From Pedosphaera sp. (GTDB lineage Bacteria; Verrucomicrobiota; Verrucomicrobiia; Limisphaerales; JADLHS01): DNA of 36,731 nucleotides. The notes below the pieces were generated by a model, which made no database searches, had not been told where the DNA came from, and saw only the letters and a list, made by a program, of their open reading frames with translations. How positions within the stretch are numbered: position 1 is the first letter of the stretch; every line of letters begins with the position of its first letter. Positions 5,992 to 15,601 of this stretch are shown one piece after another. Where the stretch lies: NCBI GenBank assembly GCA_009695195.1, contig SIBJ01000035.1:1-36731 (forward strand), read 5' to 3'. The position numbers and the translations under genes were made by a program.

Positions 5992-7485
5992 TCACGTTCT
6001 GAGTTCCAAGTCCACCAATACACGGTCGGCCGGTTTAGTTGATACGCCGGCTTTCGCCTGCGTTCTTTCACCAACCGCCGTGAATTTGAACATTTTCACA
6101 ACCGCCCCCACGACCAGCCCGACCTCCAGCAGTCCAAGAAATCTTCCCGGACAGAAACGAGGTCCATGCCCGAAGCCGAAGTGAAGCATGTCCCTCGAAG
6201 TAATTCCTTTCTTGGCGAGAAATTCCCATCGGTTCGGGGCAAACTTTTCAGCGGGGTAACCGGTCACCGCTTTTCCCCAGAACTCCTCGCACCGATTCGC
6301 GTGCCACACATCGAGACGGAGTTGGGTTCCTTTTGGGAGAAACATCTTTCGCTGATCAGTTGTCTCGATCCAGGTATCAACCGTGGTCCGACGTGGGAGA
6401 AAATAGAGGGCCGGGGTAAGACGCAATGTTTCTTCAAGCACCCGGTTGAGGGTCCCCGCACTCATGAGATTATCGGGGTCATAGACATTCATGTCTTTCA
6501 CCTCCGCATAGATTTGATCCTGGATCTCGGATGCGTGTGACAAATGCGATATCGCCCAACTTGCGAAGGAGGTCGTGGCCTCCATGGCCCCGGCAAGGAA
6601 TACGCGGATGTTGCTGCGGAGCGCTTCGTCCGTGGCGTCGGACTTGAACTGCTTCCATAAGCCGAGCCCTTCAGCACGTCCAGAAAGCGCGATGTCGGTC
6701 AGGGCCTCAAAGTCAGCCATCTTTTGTTTTAAGATCGCGTTACGACCCGTAAACATTCTGTATAGGGCCAAAGAAACTGGAGCGACCGTGTCGCTGATCA
6801 TATGATCAATCAGCATCTCGATTGCGGGAGCAAAACGATTTCGCAGTTCCTTTTCGGAAACATTGCCGCCAAAAAAATTGTTCACCAGCATCTCGAGCAT
6901 CACGACTTTGATTTCGGGTTCGAGTTGAATCCGGCTTACTTTCTCGCCGCTGGCCTGCTGGTGCGACCGAAGCGTCTCGAGTCTTTCCGCGACCGTCTTG
7001 CGGAAGGTTTGCTCAAAGCCATGAAACTTTTCCGGCTGAAACAGATTGGAACGACTGAATGGTTCGGCGGACAGCCTTTTCTGCCTCCTCCAGACAGGGC
7101 CATTCGAATACAGCAGCGAATCCTCACCGGTTGCGCGAGCGATTCCTGCCATCGGGCTGGTATCTCGATCAAATTGGCCGGGCTTATCGCCGGTTGCAGC
7201 GAGCACCGCTTTGATAATTGCCGGCTCGCGCGTTAGCAATACAGGCGGCAATCCTGCCAGATAGAGATAGCGGTTATGCTTCCCCGATCCCGTTTCCTTT
7301 TCGGCATCCCAGTAGAAGGTCTCAAAAATCTTGATCGGATTTTTGTAATTCCACAGATGGGGAAACGGCAACGTCGGTCGTCCGAACCCGAAAAGCGAAA
7401 CCCGTGTCGGCAGGCAGTCTCCGGCGAACGGGTTCACGCCTCTGACCTGTTGCAGGAAGCGTGCTGACCATGCTTGGAAGGACAT
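5992..7485 (-). CDS. Cytochrome P450
   Basis: A 497-residue P450. The heme-ligand loop FGFGHGPRFCPGRF places the thiolate at Cys445. The K-helix ExxR is EETLR within LNRVLEETLRLTPALYFLPR, and the I-helix oxygen-activation motif is AGAMEATTS. There is no N-terminal membrane anchor, so it should be soluble, and it needs separate redox partners; none are adjacent. The substrate cannot be predicted: family motifs define only heme-thiolate monooxygenase chemistry. It ends 28 nt from the convergent rhodanese gene and is divergent from the GH99-like gene. The shared upstream gap 7486-7662 shows no clear promoter by eye. Confidence 0.93.
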   Translation of the reverse strand: MSFQAWSARFLQQVRGVNPFAGDCLPTRVSLFGFGRPTLPFPHLWNYKNPIKIFETFYWDAEKETGSGKHNRYLYLAGLPPVLLTREPAIIKAVLAATGDKPGQFDRDTSPMAGIARATGEDSLLYSNGPVWRRQKRLSAEPFSRSNLFQPEKFHGFEQTFRKTVAERLETLRSHQQASGEKVSRIQLEPEIKVVMLEMLVNNFFGGNVSEKELRNRFAPAIEMLIDHMISDTVAPVSLALYRMFTGRNAILKQKMADFEALTDIALSGRAEGLGLWKQFKSDATDEALRSNIRVFLAGAMEATTSFASWAISHLSHASEIQDQIYAEVKDMNVYDPDNLMSAGTLNRVLEETLRLTPALYFLPRRTTVDTWIETTDQRKMFLPKGTQLRLDVWHANRCEEFWGKAVTGYPAEKFAPNRWEFLAKKGITSRDMLHFGFGHGPRFCPGRFLGLLEVGLVVGAVVKMFKFTAVGERTQAKAGVSTKPADRVLVDLELRT

Positions 7486-7662
7486 CTAAAGGTCTCCGTT
7501 CATTTTCGATTGAGAAGAATTTGCTTTTTGACGCTCTGCAATTCGTGGGAAATGGATTTCCAACACATTCTTTTACCGTTTTCGGCGCAGAGCAAGGCTT
7601 TTACTGCGGAGAGCGGAAGAACTCGTTTGCCTCGTTTCGCCTGGCGGGCGATAGTTTCGCGG

Positions 7663-9708
7663 ATGCTGGCCGTTTTCAAACCTCGTCGCCGCCTGTGGTT
7701 TAGCGCGGGCATCGTTGCGGGCATCGCGTTCAGTGCTTCATCGCAGACGCTGCTGCCACTTTCCCAAATCACACCCGGCACGGAAATCGTTCAGCTCGTG
7801 ACCAATGGCGATTTCCAATCGCGCGGGACTCTGGTCGCCGGAAAATATCCATCGCCAACCGGGTGGAATCGCGTGGGAAACGTCTTCGTGGGCGACGGCA
7901 CGAACACCGTGGCGGCGGATGGCGGCGTGGTTGCGCTGGGCGATGTCAGCACCGCGGCGCCGGTGGGACAATATTCGCGCGCCCAAACGCTTGAGCCTGC
8001 CACGGATTACGTCTTCAGCGCCTATCTTTGGAATTTCGGCAACGCGGCCAATCGCGTGACGACCGTGGTGGACCTGAACGACGCGTCCGGCGAACCGCAG
8101 ATCATTCTGAACTACACGGATGTCAGCGCCGATCGCGGTTATTTTTGTTTCCGCTACTTCAACACCGCCACCACCGGCACGAATGTGATCGTACGCGCCT
8201 TCTATGACACTCTCACCGGGACGGGCGCGTCCCCAACCTATTTCCCCATCGGCGCGCAGTGGGACAACATCGCCATCACCAAGGCTGCGGTGTTTCGCCG
8301 GCCGGAAACGAATCGCCTCGTTTCGCTCAAGATTCAGAAAACCAATGCCAACGTGCTGCTCTCCTGGCCGCTGCTCGGAACAAACATGGCCGCACAGTCC
8401 GCGTCGAACATCGGAGCGCAGGTGGTTTGGAAAAACGTCACCAACGCCGTGGTCGTCGGCAGCAGTTCCAATCTGGTCACGTTGCCGAGCGCGAGCGGAC
8501 AAAATTATTTCCGGCTCGTGGATGCGGTTGATTCCACGACGCTCACGAAAAAGGTGATGATGGGCTATCAAGGTTGGTTCGCCTGCCCGGGCGACGGCTC
8601 GCTGCCAAACCGCTGGGTGCATTGGTTTCGCAACAACTCACCCGTCGTCGCGAACCTGAACGTGGATTTCTGGCCGGATGTTTCCGAACTGGACGCCGAT
8701 GAATTGTTTGCGACGAGTCTCACCTACAGCAACGGTTCGGCGGCCAAGTTATTTTCGTCGTTCAACGCCAAGACCGTACGGCGGCACTTCAAATGGATGC
8801 GCGACAGCCAGCTTGATGGCGTTTTCCTCCAGCGGTTCACCTCGGAGTTGAGCGACCCGGCCTTCTTTGCGCTGCGGAATCAAGTCGCGTCCAACGTTTG
8901 GTCCGGCGCGGAGGCGTACGGGCGCGTGTTCGCGATGATGTATGACATTTCCGGCCAGCCCGCCGCGACGATCACGAACACGATCCAGAGCGATTGGAAT
9001 TACCTCGTGAACACGATGAAACTGACGAGCAGCCCGCGTTACCTGCGGCACAAAGGCAAGCCCGTCGTGGCAGTCTGGGGCTTTGGTTTCAGCGGACGGC
9101 CCGACACGCCGCAGGATTGCACGAACGTGATCAACCAACTCAAATCCACGGGCGCGATCGTGATGGGCGGACTGCCGACGAACTGGCGCACGCTCAATGG
9201 CGATTCACAAACCAATGCTGCGTGGGCGTCGGCGTTTCGTTCGTTCGACATCATCAGCCCGTGGTCGGTGGGCCGTTACTCGACGGAAGCGCAGGCGAAC
9301 AATTTTAAGAGCAACGCCACCGTCCCGGACCTCGCCAACGCCACGAGTCTCGGATTGGATTACATGCCGGTAATCTGGCCGGGCTTTTCCTGGTACAATC
9401 TCAACGGCGGTCCGTTGAACCAGATTCCGCGGAACGGCGGAAATTTCTTCTGGCGTCAGGCTTACAACGCGACGAGCGCCGGCTGCAAAATGATCTACGT
9501 GGCGATGTTCGACGAGGTGGACGAAGGCACGGCGATCTTCAAAGTCGCGGCCAACGCTTCCCAGTTGCCGGCGCAAGGTTCATTCGTGCCACTGAACATT
9601 GACGGCTACACGCTGCCTAACGACTGGTATCTGCGATTGACCGGCGCCGCCACGAAGATGCTGCGCGGCGACATTCCCCTGCAATCCACGATGCCTGCGT
9701 CCCCGTAG
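7663..9708 (+). CDS. Secreted GH71/GH99-like glycoside hydrolase with an N-terminal carbohydrate-binding-like module
   Basis: A 681-residue exported protein. The ATG at 7663 is preferred over the longer frame because it opens a signal peptide (MLAVFKPRRRLWFSAG..., hydrophobic through AFSASSQ). Residues of about 40-185 look like a CBM-type beta-sandwich (LVTNGDFQS, GWNRVGNVFVGDG, YVFSAYLWNFG). The C-terminal half starts at KVMMGYQGWFACPGDG and contains HFKWMRDSQLDGVFLQRF, KPVVAVWGFGFSGRP, SPWSVGRYS, DYMPVIWPGFSWYNL and IYVAMFDEVDEGTAIFK. This is the pattern of GH99-like (endo-alpha-mannosidase-related) and GH71-like TIM barrels; the late Asp/Glu cluster could be catalytic. The exact family and substrate are not certain. 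Confidence 0.8.
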   Translation: MLAVFKPRRRLWFSAGIVAGIAFSASSQTLLPLSQITPGTEIVQLVTNGDFQSRGTLVAGKYPSPTGWNRVGNVFVGDGTNTVAADGGVVALGDVSTAAPVGQYSRAQTLEPATDYVFSAYLWNFGNAANRVTTVVDLNDASGEPQIILNYTDVSADRGYFCFRYFNTATTGTNVIVRAFYDTLTGTGASPTYFPIGAQWDNIAITKAAVFRRPETNRLVSLKIQKTNANVLLSWPLLGTNMAAQSASNIGAQVVWKNVTNAVVVGSSSNLVTLPSASGQNYFRLVDAVDSTTLTKKVMMGYQGWFACPGDGSLPNRWVHWFRNNSPVVANLNVDFWPDVSELDADELFATSLTYSNGSAAKLFSSFNAKTVRRHFKWMRDSQLDGVFLQRFTSELSDPAFFALRNQVASNVWSGAEAYGRVFAMMYDISGQPAATITNTIQSDWNYLVNTMKLTSSPRYLRHKGKPVVAVWGFGFSGRPDTPQDCTNVINQLKSTGAIVMGGLPTNWRTLNGDSQTNAAWASAFRSFDIISPWSVGRYSTEAQANNFKSNATVPDLANATSLGLDYMPVIWPGFSWYNLNGGPLNQIPRNGGNFFWRQAYNATSAGCKMIYVAMFDEVDEGTAIFKVAANASQLPAQGSFVPLNIDGYTLPNDWYLRLTGAATKMLRGDIPLQSTMPASP

Positions 9709-9746
9709 TCGCCCGCACGAAGGTCGTCGCGCGGAGCGCCGAACGT

Positions 9747-9811
9747 GTAGGCGACGACGTGAGGAGTCATTTCCCAGCGAACGAATGACGACTCGTTACC
9801 TCGTCGCCTAC
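9747..9811. repeat. Inverted repeat of GTAGGCGACGACGT type
   Basis: The left arm GTAGGCGACGACGTGAGGAG (from 9747) continues into GTCATTT. The right arm AATGACGACTCG...CTCGTCGCCTAC (9784-9811) is its imperfect complement, so the region can fold into a long hairpin. It fills the gap between convergent GH99-like and MoaD-like genes. A single arm of the same sequence occurs inside the TIGR01777 epimerase gene at 20987-21008 (20 of 22 positions identical in reverse complement). Confidence 0.75.
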
Positions 9812-9856
9812 AATCGCGGAGCGAGGAGAGTGCCGCAACGTGCCGAAGTATTGAAA

Positions 9857-10153
9857 TCAGCCGCCCGCCATGGCGCCGACGATCAGGAACGGCTCATTAC
9901 CGCTGACCACTTCGCCGGGCAATTCGGTGTCGGGCGATTCGAGCGACCAATCTTCCTTGCACGCGAAAAACCGGATGAACGGGCGGCGCTTCAACGTGCC
10001 GTGATCGCGAATCGTCCCGCGCAAGACGGGATGACGCGCTTCGAGGGCATCGAGAATCGCGCGCACGGTGACGGGGCGCGCGACTTCGAGTTCCACCTCG
10101 CCCTCCACGCGCGCGAGGTTGCGCAGGTGATAGGGAAGCACGACGCGAATCAT
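9857..10153 (-). CDS. MoaD/ThiS-family sulfur-carrier protein with C-terminal Gly-Gly
   Basis: A 98-residue ubiquitin-like protein starting [16 protein letters not shown] and ending ...[10 protein letters not shown]. The terminal Gly-Gly is the site that MoeB/ThiF-type enzymes adenylate and that is then thiocarboxylated to deliver sulfur to molybdopterin, thiamine or cysteine synthesis. Segments [19 protein letters not shown] and the preceding VELEVA fit the beta-grasp fold. The start at 10153 is preferred: the 15 residues ahead of it in the open frame are read from an inverted repeat. It is followed on the same strand from a BNR propeller gene 131 nt upstream, a pairing I recall as frequent for this subfamily. 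Molybdopterin versus cysteine use cannot be decided here. Confidence 0.85.
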   Translation of the reverse strand: MIRVVLPYHLRNLARVEGEVELEVARPVTVRAILDALEARHPVLRGTIRDHGTLKRRPFIRFFACKEDWSLESPDTELPGEVVSGNEPFLIVGAMAGG

Positions 10154-10157
10154 ACAA

Positions 10158-10280
10158 AAGCTCCAAGCACCAACAACCAAGCTCCAAAGAAGCACCAAGC
10201 ATCAAATCCCAATTCAGTGGCGGCGGCTTTGAGGTTTGGATCTTGAAGTTTCTCTGGAGCTTGGAGCTTGGGATTTGGAA
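10158..10280. repeat. Inverted repeat of CCAAGCT words
   Basis: The left arm 10158-10212 is built of 7-nt words such as CCAAGCA, CCAACAA, CCAAGCT. The right arm 10230-10280 reads the complement (GGAGCTTGGAGCTTGGGATT). It occupies the whole interval between the BNR gene stop and the MoaD-like start, so any readthrough transcript would carry a large hairpin. It gives the MoaD-like frame a spurious N-terminal extension. Confidence 0.75.
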
Positions 10281-10283
10281 CTT

Positions 10284-11450
10284 TCACTTCAGCGTCTGGA
10301 CTTCGACGGACAAAACCGCCGGCAGATCGCGCACGATCGCATTCCAGGTATCGCCGCCGTTGGCCGAGCCATAAACCTGGCCGCCGGTCGTGCCGAAATA
10401 AATGCCGCACGGATCGAGCTGGTCCACGGCCATCGCGTCGCGCAGGACGTTCACGTAGCAATCTTGCTGCGGCAGACCTTTCGTCAGCGGTTCCCATTGG
10501 TTGCCTCCGGTGCGGCTGCGATACACGCGGAGTTTTCCCTCCGGCGGGAAATGTTCCGAGTCATTCTTGATCGGCACGACGTAAATCGTTTCCGGTTCGT
10601 GGAAGTGAACGTCAATCGGGAAGCCGAAGTCCGACGGCAGATTGCCGCCGACATCCGTCCACTGATCGCCCGCGTTGTCAGTGCGCAACACGTTCCAATG
10701 TTTCTGCATGAACAACACGCCCGGTCGCGACGGGTGCATGGCGATGCGATGGACGCAATGTCCGACTTCCGCATCGGGATCGGGCAGTTCGTATTTGGAC
10801 TTCAACCCGCGATTGATCGGCTTCCAGGTTTTGCCGCCGTCGTCGGTGCGGAACGCGCCCGCCGCCGAGATGGCGATGTAAATCCGGTTCGCGTCCTTCG
10901 GATCGAGGATGATCGTGTGCAAGCCCATGCCGCCCGCGCCCGGTTGCCAGAGATGTCCCTTGGCGCTGCGCAAGCCGGGAAGTTCCTTCCAGGTTTTGCC
11001 GCCGTCCGTCGTCTTGAAAATCGCCGCGTCCTCCGCGCCGGCGTACGCCGTGTCCGGATCCGTGAGTGACGGCTCGATGTGCCAGATGCGTTTGAATTCC
11101 CACGGATGCTGCGAGCCGTCGTAAAACTTGTGCGTGCCCACTTCGCCTTCGTAAGTGAACTGGTTGCTCTTGCCGTTGGGCATTCCGCCCGGGCCCATCA
11201 AATCTTCCGGCTTGGTGCCCGGCGGATTCCAGGTTTTGCCGCCGTCGTCCGAACGCTGGATGACCTGGCCGAACCAGCCGCTCGTCTGCGAGGCGTAAAT
11301 GCGGTTCGGATCCGCCGGCGAACCTTTGAGATGATACATTTCCCAGCCCGCGAAGTGCGGCCCGCTGACTTCCCAGTTCTGGCGCGTGCCATCCGCGGTC
11401 AGGATGAACGCGCCCTTTTTCGTGCCGACGAGAACTCTGATTTTGCTCAT
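10284..11450 (-). CDS. BNR/Asp-box repeat beta-propeller protein (sialidase-like fold)
   Basis: A 388-residue protein with repeated Asp-box motifs: [32 protein letters not shown] and the variants SRTGGNQW and SANGGDTW, one per propeller blade. It begins [20 protein letters not shown] with no signal peptide, so it should be cytoplasmic. The sialidase Arg triad is not evident, so 'sialidase' describes the fold, not an activity. It precedes the MoaD-like gene on the same strand, and that association suggests a scaffold or binding role around the sulfur carrier. Function is otherwise unknown. Confidence 0.85.
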   Translation of the reverse strand: MSKIRVLVGTKKGAFILTADGTRQNWEVSGPHFAGWEMYHLKGSPADPNRIYASQTSGWFGQVIQRSDDGGKTWNPPGTKPEDLMGPGGMPNGKSNQFTYEGEVGTHKFYDGSQHPWEFKRIWHIEPSLTDPDTAYAGAEDAAIFKTTDGGKTWKELPGLRSAKGHLWQPGAGGMGLHTIILDPKDANRIYIAISAAGAFRTDDGGKTWKPINRGLKSKYELPDPDAEVGHCVHRIAMHPSRPGVLFMQKHWNVLRTDNAGDQWTDVGGNLPSDFGFPIDVHFHEPETIYVVPIKNDSEHFPPEGKLRVYRSRTGGNQWEPLTKGLPQQDCYVNVLRDAMAVDQLDPCGIYFGTTGGQVYGSANGGDTWNAIVRDLPAVLSVEVQTLK

Positions 11451-11592
11451 AATGCGCTCCGTGATTGGTTGTGGGTGCGGGAATAGTTTTTGACCACGCG
11501 GCGGTTCACGTCAAGGCTGCAACTGGACTTTGCGGCGGCTGGTTTCCGCTTGCCCGCAGGGAGATTCTGTGTGAAACACCTGTGGCAACGGC

Positions 11593-12363
11593 ATGAAAAC
11601 CAAATCCGACATCGTCGCCAACTGGCTGCCGCGCTACACCGGCACGGCGCTCAAGGACTTCGGCAAGCACATCCTGCTCGTCAACTTCAGCGATTACGTC
11701 CGCATGTTCGCAAGCTGGCATCGCGTGCCGCTGTGCGGGAAGGATCGTCCGATGCTCAACGCCACCGCGAACGGCATCACGATCATCAACTTCGGCATGG
11801 GCAGTGCCAGCGCGGCGACGATCATGGACCTGCTGGGCGCGATCAAACCCGAGGCGGTCTTGTTCCTCGGCAAATGCGGCGGCGTGAAACACGTCGCGAA
11901 TCTCGGCGATCTGGTGTTGCCCATCGCGGCCATCCGGGGCGAGGGCGCGTCGAACGACTATTACCCGCCGGAGGTGCCCGCGCTCCCGGCGTTCAGTTTG
12001 CAGAAGGCCATCTCCACCACCATCCGCGATCACAAGCGCGATTACTGGACGGGCACGGTTTATACGACGAACCGCCGCGTGTGGGAGCACGACGATCAAT
12101 TCAAAAAATATCTGCGCAAGATCCGGTGCATCGGCATTGACATGGAGACGGCGACGATCTTCATCACTGGCTTCGCGAACGAAATCCCCACCGGCGCGCT
12201 GCTGCTCGTTTCCGATCAACCGATGCAACCCGAAGGCGTGAAGACCGCTGCCAGCGACGCGAAGGTGACGCAGCAGTTCCTCGACAAGCATTTGCGCATC
12301 GGGATTGATTCGTTGAAACAGTTGATCAATCGCGGGCTGACGGTGAAGCATCTGCGGTTTTAG
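11593..12363 (+). CDS. amn: AMP nucleosidase (PNP/UDP phosphorylase superfamily)
   Basis: A 256-residue cytoplasmic enzyme of the nucleoside phosphorylase fold. Recognisable segments are TIINFGMGSASAATIMDLLG and VLFLGKCGGVKHVANLGDLV (phosphate/ribose-binding loops), IAAIRGEGASNDYYPPEVPA, and CIGIDMETATIF, whose Met-Glu contacts the ribose. This short form matches the bacterial AMP nucleosidases that hydrolyse AMP to adenine and ribose 5-phosphate, rather than the longer E. coli Amn with its extra N-terminal domain. It is divergent from the BNR gene across a 142-nt gap. Confidence 0.85.
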   Translation: MKTKSDIVANWLPRYTGTALKDFGKHILLVNFSDYVRMFASWHRVPLCGKDRPMLNATANGITIINFGMGSASAATIMDLLGAIKPEAVLFLGKCGGVKHVANLGDLVLPIAAIRGEGASNDYYPPEVPALPAFSLQKAISTTIRDHKRDYWTGTVYTTNRRVWEHDDQFKKYLRKIRCIGIDMETATIFITGFANEIPTGALLLVSDQPMQPEGVKTAASDAKVTQQFLDKHLRIGIDSLKQLINRGLTVKHLRF

Positions 12364-12370
12364 TTCCCCT

Positions 12371-12446
12371 CTTACTCTTAATCTTGTTCTTAATCTTAAT
12401 CGCTGCTGCTGGGAGATTAAGATTACGATTAAGATTGAGATTAAGA
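12371..12446. repeat. Inverted repeat of CTTAAT/GATTAA words
   Basis: The left arm 12371-12401 is made of CTTAAT-type 6-nt words. The right arm 12413-12446 is GATTAA, GATTAC, GATTAA, GATTGA, GATTAA, its complement. The arms face each other over about 11 nt. The element lies between the AMP nucleosidase stop and the methyltransferase start; it is AT-rich against a GC-rich background. Confidence 0.8.
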
Positions 12447-12454
12447 AAAACCGG

Positions 12455-13123
12455 ATGAAACGCACCGTTGAACCCGAACTCATGTCCGACGCGAAGCAGG
12501 CGAAAGCCTACGCGCAGGCGGACTTTGAATCGGCGCACAGTTCGTATCCGAAATTGTTCGCGAAAAAATTTCCCAAGCGTTCGCAGCGGGCGCACGCGCT
12601 CGATCTCGGCTGCGGCCCGTGTGATGTGACGATCCGTTTCGCGCAGGCAAATCCCGGCTACTCGTTTCACGCGGTGGACGGTTCGGCGGCGATGCTCAAG
12701 TTTGGCCGGGCGGCGGTGCGGCGCGCGAAGCTCTCGCGGCGAATCAAGCTCATCGAAGGTTTCATTCCCGGCGCGCCGATTCCGCACCGGACTTACGACG
12801 TGATCATTTCCAGCAGCTTTCTGCATCACCTCCACGAGCCGCAGGTGCTTTGGCAAACGATCCGGAATTATTCCAAGGCCGGAACGATGGTGTTCGTGCC
12901 GGACTTGCGTCGGCCCGCGACGAAAGCGAAAGCGCGCGCGATGGTCAAAAAATATGCCGACGACGAGCCGGCGGTACTGCGACGGGACTTTTACAATTCA
13001 CTGTTGGCCGCGTTCACGCCGGCGGAAGTTCGGCGGCAGTTGCTACGGGCGGGATTGGGAGAACTGCGCGTCGAAATCGTGAGCGACCGGCACATGATCG
13101 TGTTTGGAAAGATCGCTCGCTGA
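12455..13123 (+). CDS. Class I SAM-dependent methyltransferase
   Basis: A 222-residue Rossmann-fold methyltransferase. Motif I is ALDLGCGPCDVTIRF (residues 48-62), motif II HAVDGSAAMLKFG places the acidic residue that binds the SAM ribose, and YDVIISSSFLHHLHEP is motif IV. The C-terminal half (FVPDLRRPATKAKARAMVKK, then LLRAGLGELRVEIVSDRHM) resembles Methyltransf_11/25 family proteins acting on small molecules. The substrate is unknown. It lies 91 nt after the AMP nucleosidase, separated by a hairpin repeat, so cotranscription is uncertain. Confidence 0.85.
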   Translation: MKRTVEPELMSDAKQAKAYAQADFESAHSSYPKLFAKKFPKRSQRAHALDLGCGPCDVTIRFAQANPGYSFHAVDGSAAMLKFGRAAVRRAKLSRRIKLIEGFIPGAPIPHRTYDVIISSSFLHHLHEPQVLWQTIRNYSKAGTMVFVPDLRRPATKAKARAMVKKYADDEPAVLRRDFYNSLLAAFTPAEVRRQLLRAGLGELRVEIVSDRHMIVFGKIAR

Positions 13124-13148
13124 TTGTCGTCGGCGCGGAAGCCGGAAT

Positions 13149-13227
13149 GAACAGGAGGAAACGGAGAGAACAGAGAAACTGTTTCCGGCGAGCACCTCCG
13201 CTCCGTTTCCTCCGTTTCCTCCTGTTC
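13149..13227. repeat. Perfect 18-bp inverted repeat of GGAGGAAACG words
   Basis: Arms GAACAGGAGGAAACGGAG (13149-13166) and CTCCGTTTCCTCCTGTTC (13210-13227) are perfect complements, with further degenerate words between them. It sits between the convergent methyltransferase and khpB genes and could end both transcripts, though there is no T-tract. Confidence 0.8.
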
Positions 13228-13243
13228 AGTTCCTTCCTCCGGT

Positions 13244-13693
13244 TCAGTGCTTCGGCCGCAACAACATCGCTTTCTTCTCCGTGCCTTCGACTTCGACGCT
13301 TTGCGTTTCGATGTCGGGATCGTCCTTGAGCGCGTGATGAATGATGCGGCGGTCGAAGGCGCTCATCGGTTCGAGTTCCACCACCTCACCCCAGCGGCGG
13401 ACTTTTTCGGCGGCGTCTTTCGCTTTTTTCACGAGCGCCTCGCGGGCCTGCGCGCGGTAACCGCTCACGTCCACCATCACTTTCGGCGCGTTCTGATCCT
13501 GCTGAAAAAGGAGGCGGTTGGTGATGTACTGCAGATCCGAAAGGGTTTGTCCCTGGCGGCCGATGAGCCGGCCCGAGTCGTCCGTTTTCACGTCGAGCAG
13601 GAGGCCGTCGTCCACCGGGTGCTCCTCCACCGTGGCGGGGAAACCGAGCAGTTCGAGGATTTTTTCCAGCGTGAGTTTCGGTTCGGCGGGCAT
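13244..13693 (-). CDS. khpB: KH-R3H RNA-binding protein (Jag/KhpB/EloR family)
   Basis: A 149-residue cytoplasmic RNA-binding protein. The KH domain carries the GxxG loop in DDSGRLIGRQGQTLSDLQ (about residues 37-54), and the R3H domain has the RxxxH signature in SAFDRRIIHHAL (about 110-121). The N-terminal stretch TLEKILELLGFPATVE is the usual short lead-in; the long Jag_N domain of Firmicutes is reduced. Homologues help control cell elongation and RNA metabolism and usually lie next to yidC. Here it is the last gene of the rpmH-rnpA-yidD-yidC cluster, 72 nt after yidC. Confidence 0.92.
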   Translation of the reverse strand: MPAEPKLTLEKILELLGFPATVEEHPVDDGLLLDVKTDDSGRLIGRQGQTLSDLQYITNRLLFQQDQNAPKVMVDVSGYRAQAREALVKKAKDAAEKVRRWGEVVELEPMSAFDRRIIHHALKDDPDIETQSVEVEGTEKKAMLLRPKH

Positions 13694-13765
13694 CGCGGAG
13701 TTGAGAGTTGAGGAGTTGAGAGCCGGGTCAGTTTGGTTCGCTCGCGGTTTGCGTTTCCATGTGCG

Positions 13766-15601
13766 CTATTTTTTCTTTTTGCTGGCCGGCGTCAAGGCCG
13801 GAACCGTGGCCGGCCCGGCCGGGGTCGCCGGTGCGAGGGTCTTGGTCAGCTTGGTCTGCAAGATCGTAAGCAAATTGTTGACGGTCATGTAGAGCGCGAG
13901 GCCGGACGAGAAGTTGTAGAGGATGACGAGGAACATGAGCGGCATCCAGCGCATCATTTTTTGCTGCGCCGGATCCATGCCGGGCGAGGCCGGCGTGAGG
14001 TGCGATTGCCAGAGCGCGGTGGCGATGTAAATGATCGGGAGCAGGTTCAACGGCAGTCCTTCCGGCGTGCCGAGGAACGGAATGAAGTTCAGGCCGGGAA
14101 TGATGTAAAGCGTGTCAGGCTGCGACAAATCGAGCGCCCAAAGAAAACTCGCGCCGCGCAATTCGATGGCCGTGCGGATCATGCCGTAGAGGCCGAAGAA
14201 CACCGGCAACTGCACGAGCATCGGCAGGCAGCCGCTCATCGGGTTCACCTTGTTCTTTTTCCAGAACTCCCACTGCTTGGCCGAAAACTTTTGCGGGTCG
14301 TCCTTGTATTTTTCCTTGAGCGCGGCGATCTGCGGCGCGAGCGCCTGCATGCGTTTGGCCGAGCGCGTGCTCGCGGCGGTCAGCGGCCAGAACAGGACCT
14401 TGATGACGACGGTGATGACGATGATGGCCCAGCCGTAGGGCACATGCAACGCGTGATGCACCCAGTTCATGCCGAGCAACAGCGCCTTCGAGAAAAATCC
14501 CAGGAAGCCGCCGTAGCCCATCACGAGATCGGAACTGTTTTGAAAACGGTCCGCGACCCGCGCCAGCGTGCGGTACTCCTTCGGCCCGGCGAAGAAATGA
14601 ATCTGTCGTTCGAGGGATTGGCCCGGCGCGAGGGTGACCGCGGGATAGACGAGCGCGGTTTGAAAACCTTTCGGAACGGGGTTGTTGGTATCGCTCGCCC
14701 AACCGTGTGCCGGCCGCGGCAATTCGATCGGCCGCGAAACCACGCTCACGGCGTGCGTCGCCGGCATGGCAACGAGCGTGAAGAACTGGTTTTGCGCGGC
14801 GACCCAGACGACGTTGCTCTGGCCGGCGCGGAATTCCGTCCGCGGCGGGCTCTTCCAAAAGAGAATTCCGCCGCCATCGAACCACGGACGCTCTTTCTGC
14901 TCAGGGCTGCTCTTGCCGTCGTACCACATGACGCCTTGAACATCGCCGTGATCGTCCGGGCCCATCGGGACGGAGGTGCCGGTGACCCATTCCTGCGTGG
15001 GCAACGTGAGCGCGTTGGACGAACTGTTTTCCAAACGCACCGTCGTGTGAAACAGGTAATTGGTGCTGAGCCGGAATTCTTTGACGATGTGCAGGCCGTT
15101 GGGCAGCGTTTTTTCGGCGCGCACACCGTTCGCCGTTTCCGTCAGCGCGAACACGCCATCGCCGTGAACCGATTCGTCGGCGAGCACGGACAGCACGGGC
15201 GCGGCCTCGCGGGTGTTGAGGATCACGCCGTTGGTGCTCGCGAGATGCTTGCGCCAGCCCGGAACGGTTTCCGGAAAGCTCAACAACTCGATGGTCTTCA
15301 AACCGCCGCCCGCCGACGTGAAGGTGAAACGCGCGTTCGTGTTGACGAGCGTGATCGTCTGTTCTTCGCCGTGGAACACGGGCAACGCTTTCGGCGCGGT
15401 GAGGTTGGTGCTGGTGACGGTCGGCGGCGATGTGCTGGTCGTGGCGGCGGCCTGATTCGTCACGGTTGCCGCAGCCGTGGCGACCGCGTTCGTGTCACCC
15501 GGCGGCAGCGGCTTGGGCGGATAAATCTTGTTGACCAGATTCGACCAGACCATGAGCAGCACGAGGCACGCGATGGCGATGAAGATTGATTTACGATCCA
15601 T
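13766..15601 (-). CDS. yidC: Membrane protein insertase YidC
   Basis: A 611-residue Gram-negative-type YidC. Residues 1-25 form the first membrane helix ([20 protein letters not shown]), followed by a Thr/Ala-rich linker and a large periplasmic domain (about 75-360). The insertase core contains [20 protein letters not shown], the cytoplasmic hairpin [40 protein letters not shown] and [19 protein letters not shown]. It inserts inner-membrane proteins alone or with Sec. The start at 15601 (MDRKS) is chosen because the helix follows directly; it overlaps yidD by 11 nt. The C-terminus is an Ala/Pro-rich tail ending KKKK. Confidence 0.97.
   Translation of the reverse strand: MDRKSIFIAIACLVLLMVWSNLVNKIYPPKPLPPGDTNAVATAAATVTNQAAATTSTSPPTVTSTNLTAPKALPVFHGEEQTITLVNTNARFTFTSAGGGLKTIELLSFPETVPGWRKHLASTNGVILNTREAAPVLSVLADESVHGDGVFALTETANGVRAEKTLPNGLHIVKEFRLSTNYLFHTTVRLENSSSNALTLPTQEWVTGTSVPMGPDDHGDVQGVMWYDGKSSPEQKERPWFDGGGILFWKSPPRTEFRAGQSNVVWVAAQNQFFTLVAMPATHAVSVVSRPIELPRPAHGWASDTNNPVPKGFQTALVYPAVTLAPGQSLERQIHFFAGPKEYRTLARVADRFQNSSDLVMGYGGFLGFFSKALLLGMNWVHHALHVPYGWAIIVITVVIKVLFWPLTAASTRSAKRMQALAPQIAALKEKYKDDPQKFSAKQWEFWKKNKVNPMSGCLPMLVQLPVFFGLYGMIRTAIELRGASFLWALDLSQPDTLYIIPGLNFIPFLGTPEGLPLNLLPIIYIATALWQSHLTPASPGMDPAQQKMMRWMPLMFLVILYNFSSGLALYMTVNNLLTILQTKLTKTLAPATPAGPATVPALTPASKKKK

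Noticed and set aside
11490..11514. Divergent promoter pair with TTGACC and TTGACG facing outward between the BNR and AMP nucleosidase genes
   Set aside because: No acceptable -10 element was found at 15-19 nt from either hexamer.
13733..15589. 618-codon plus-strand ORF antisense to yidC
   Set aside because: Arg/His/Val-rich shadow of the minus-strand yidC frame in GC-rich DNA; no recognisable domain, and yidC is certain.
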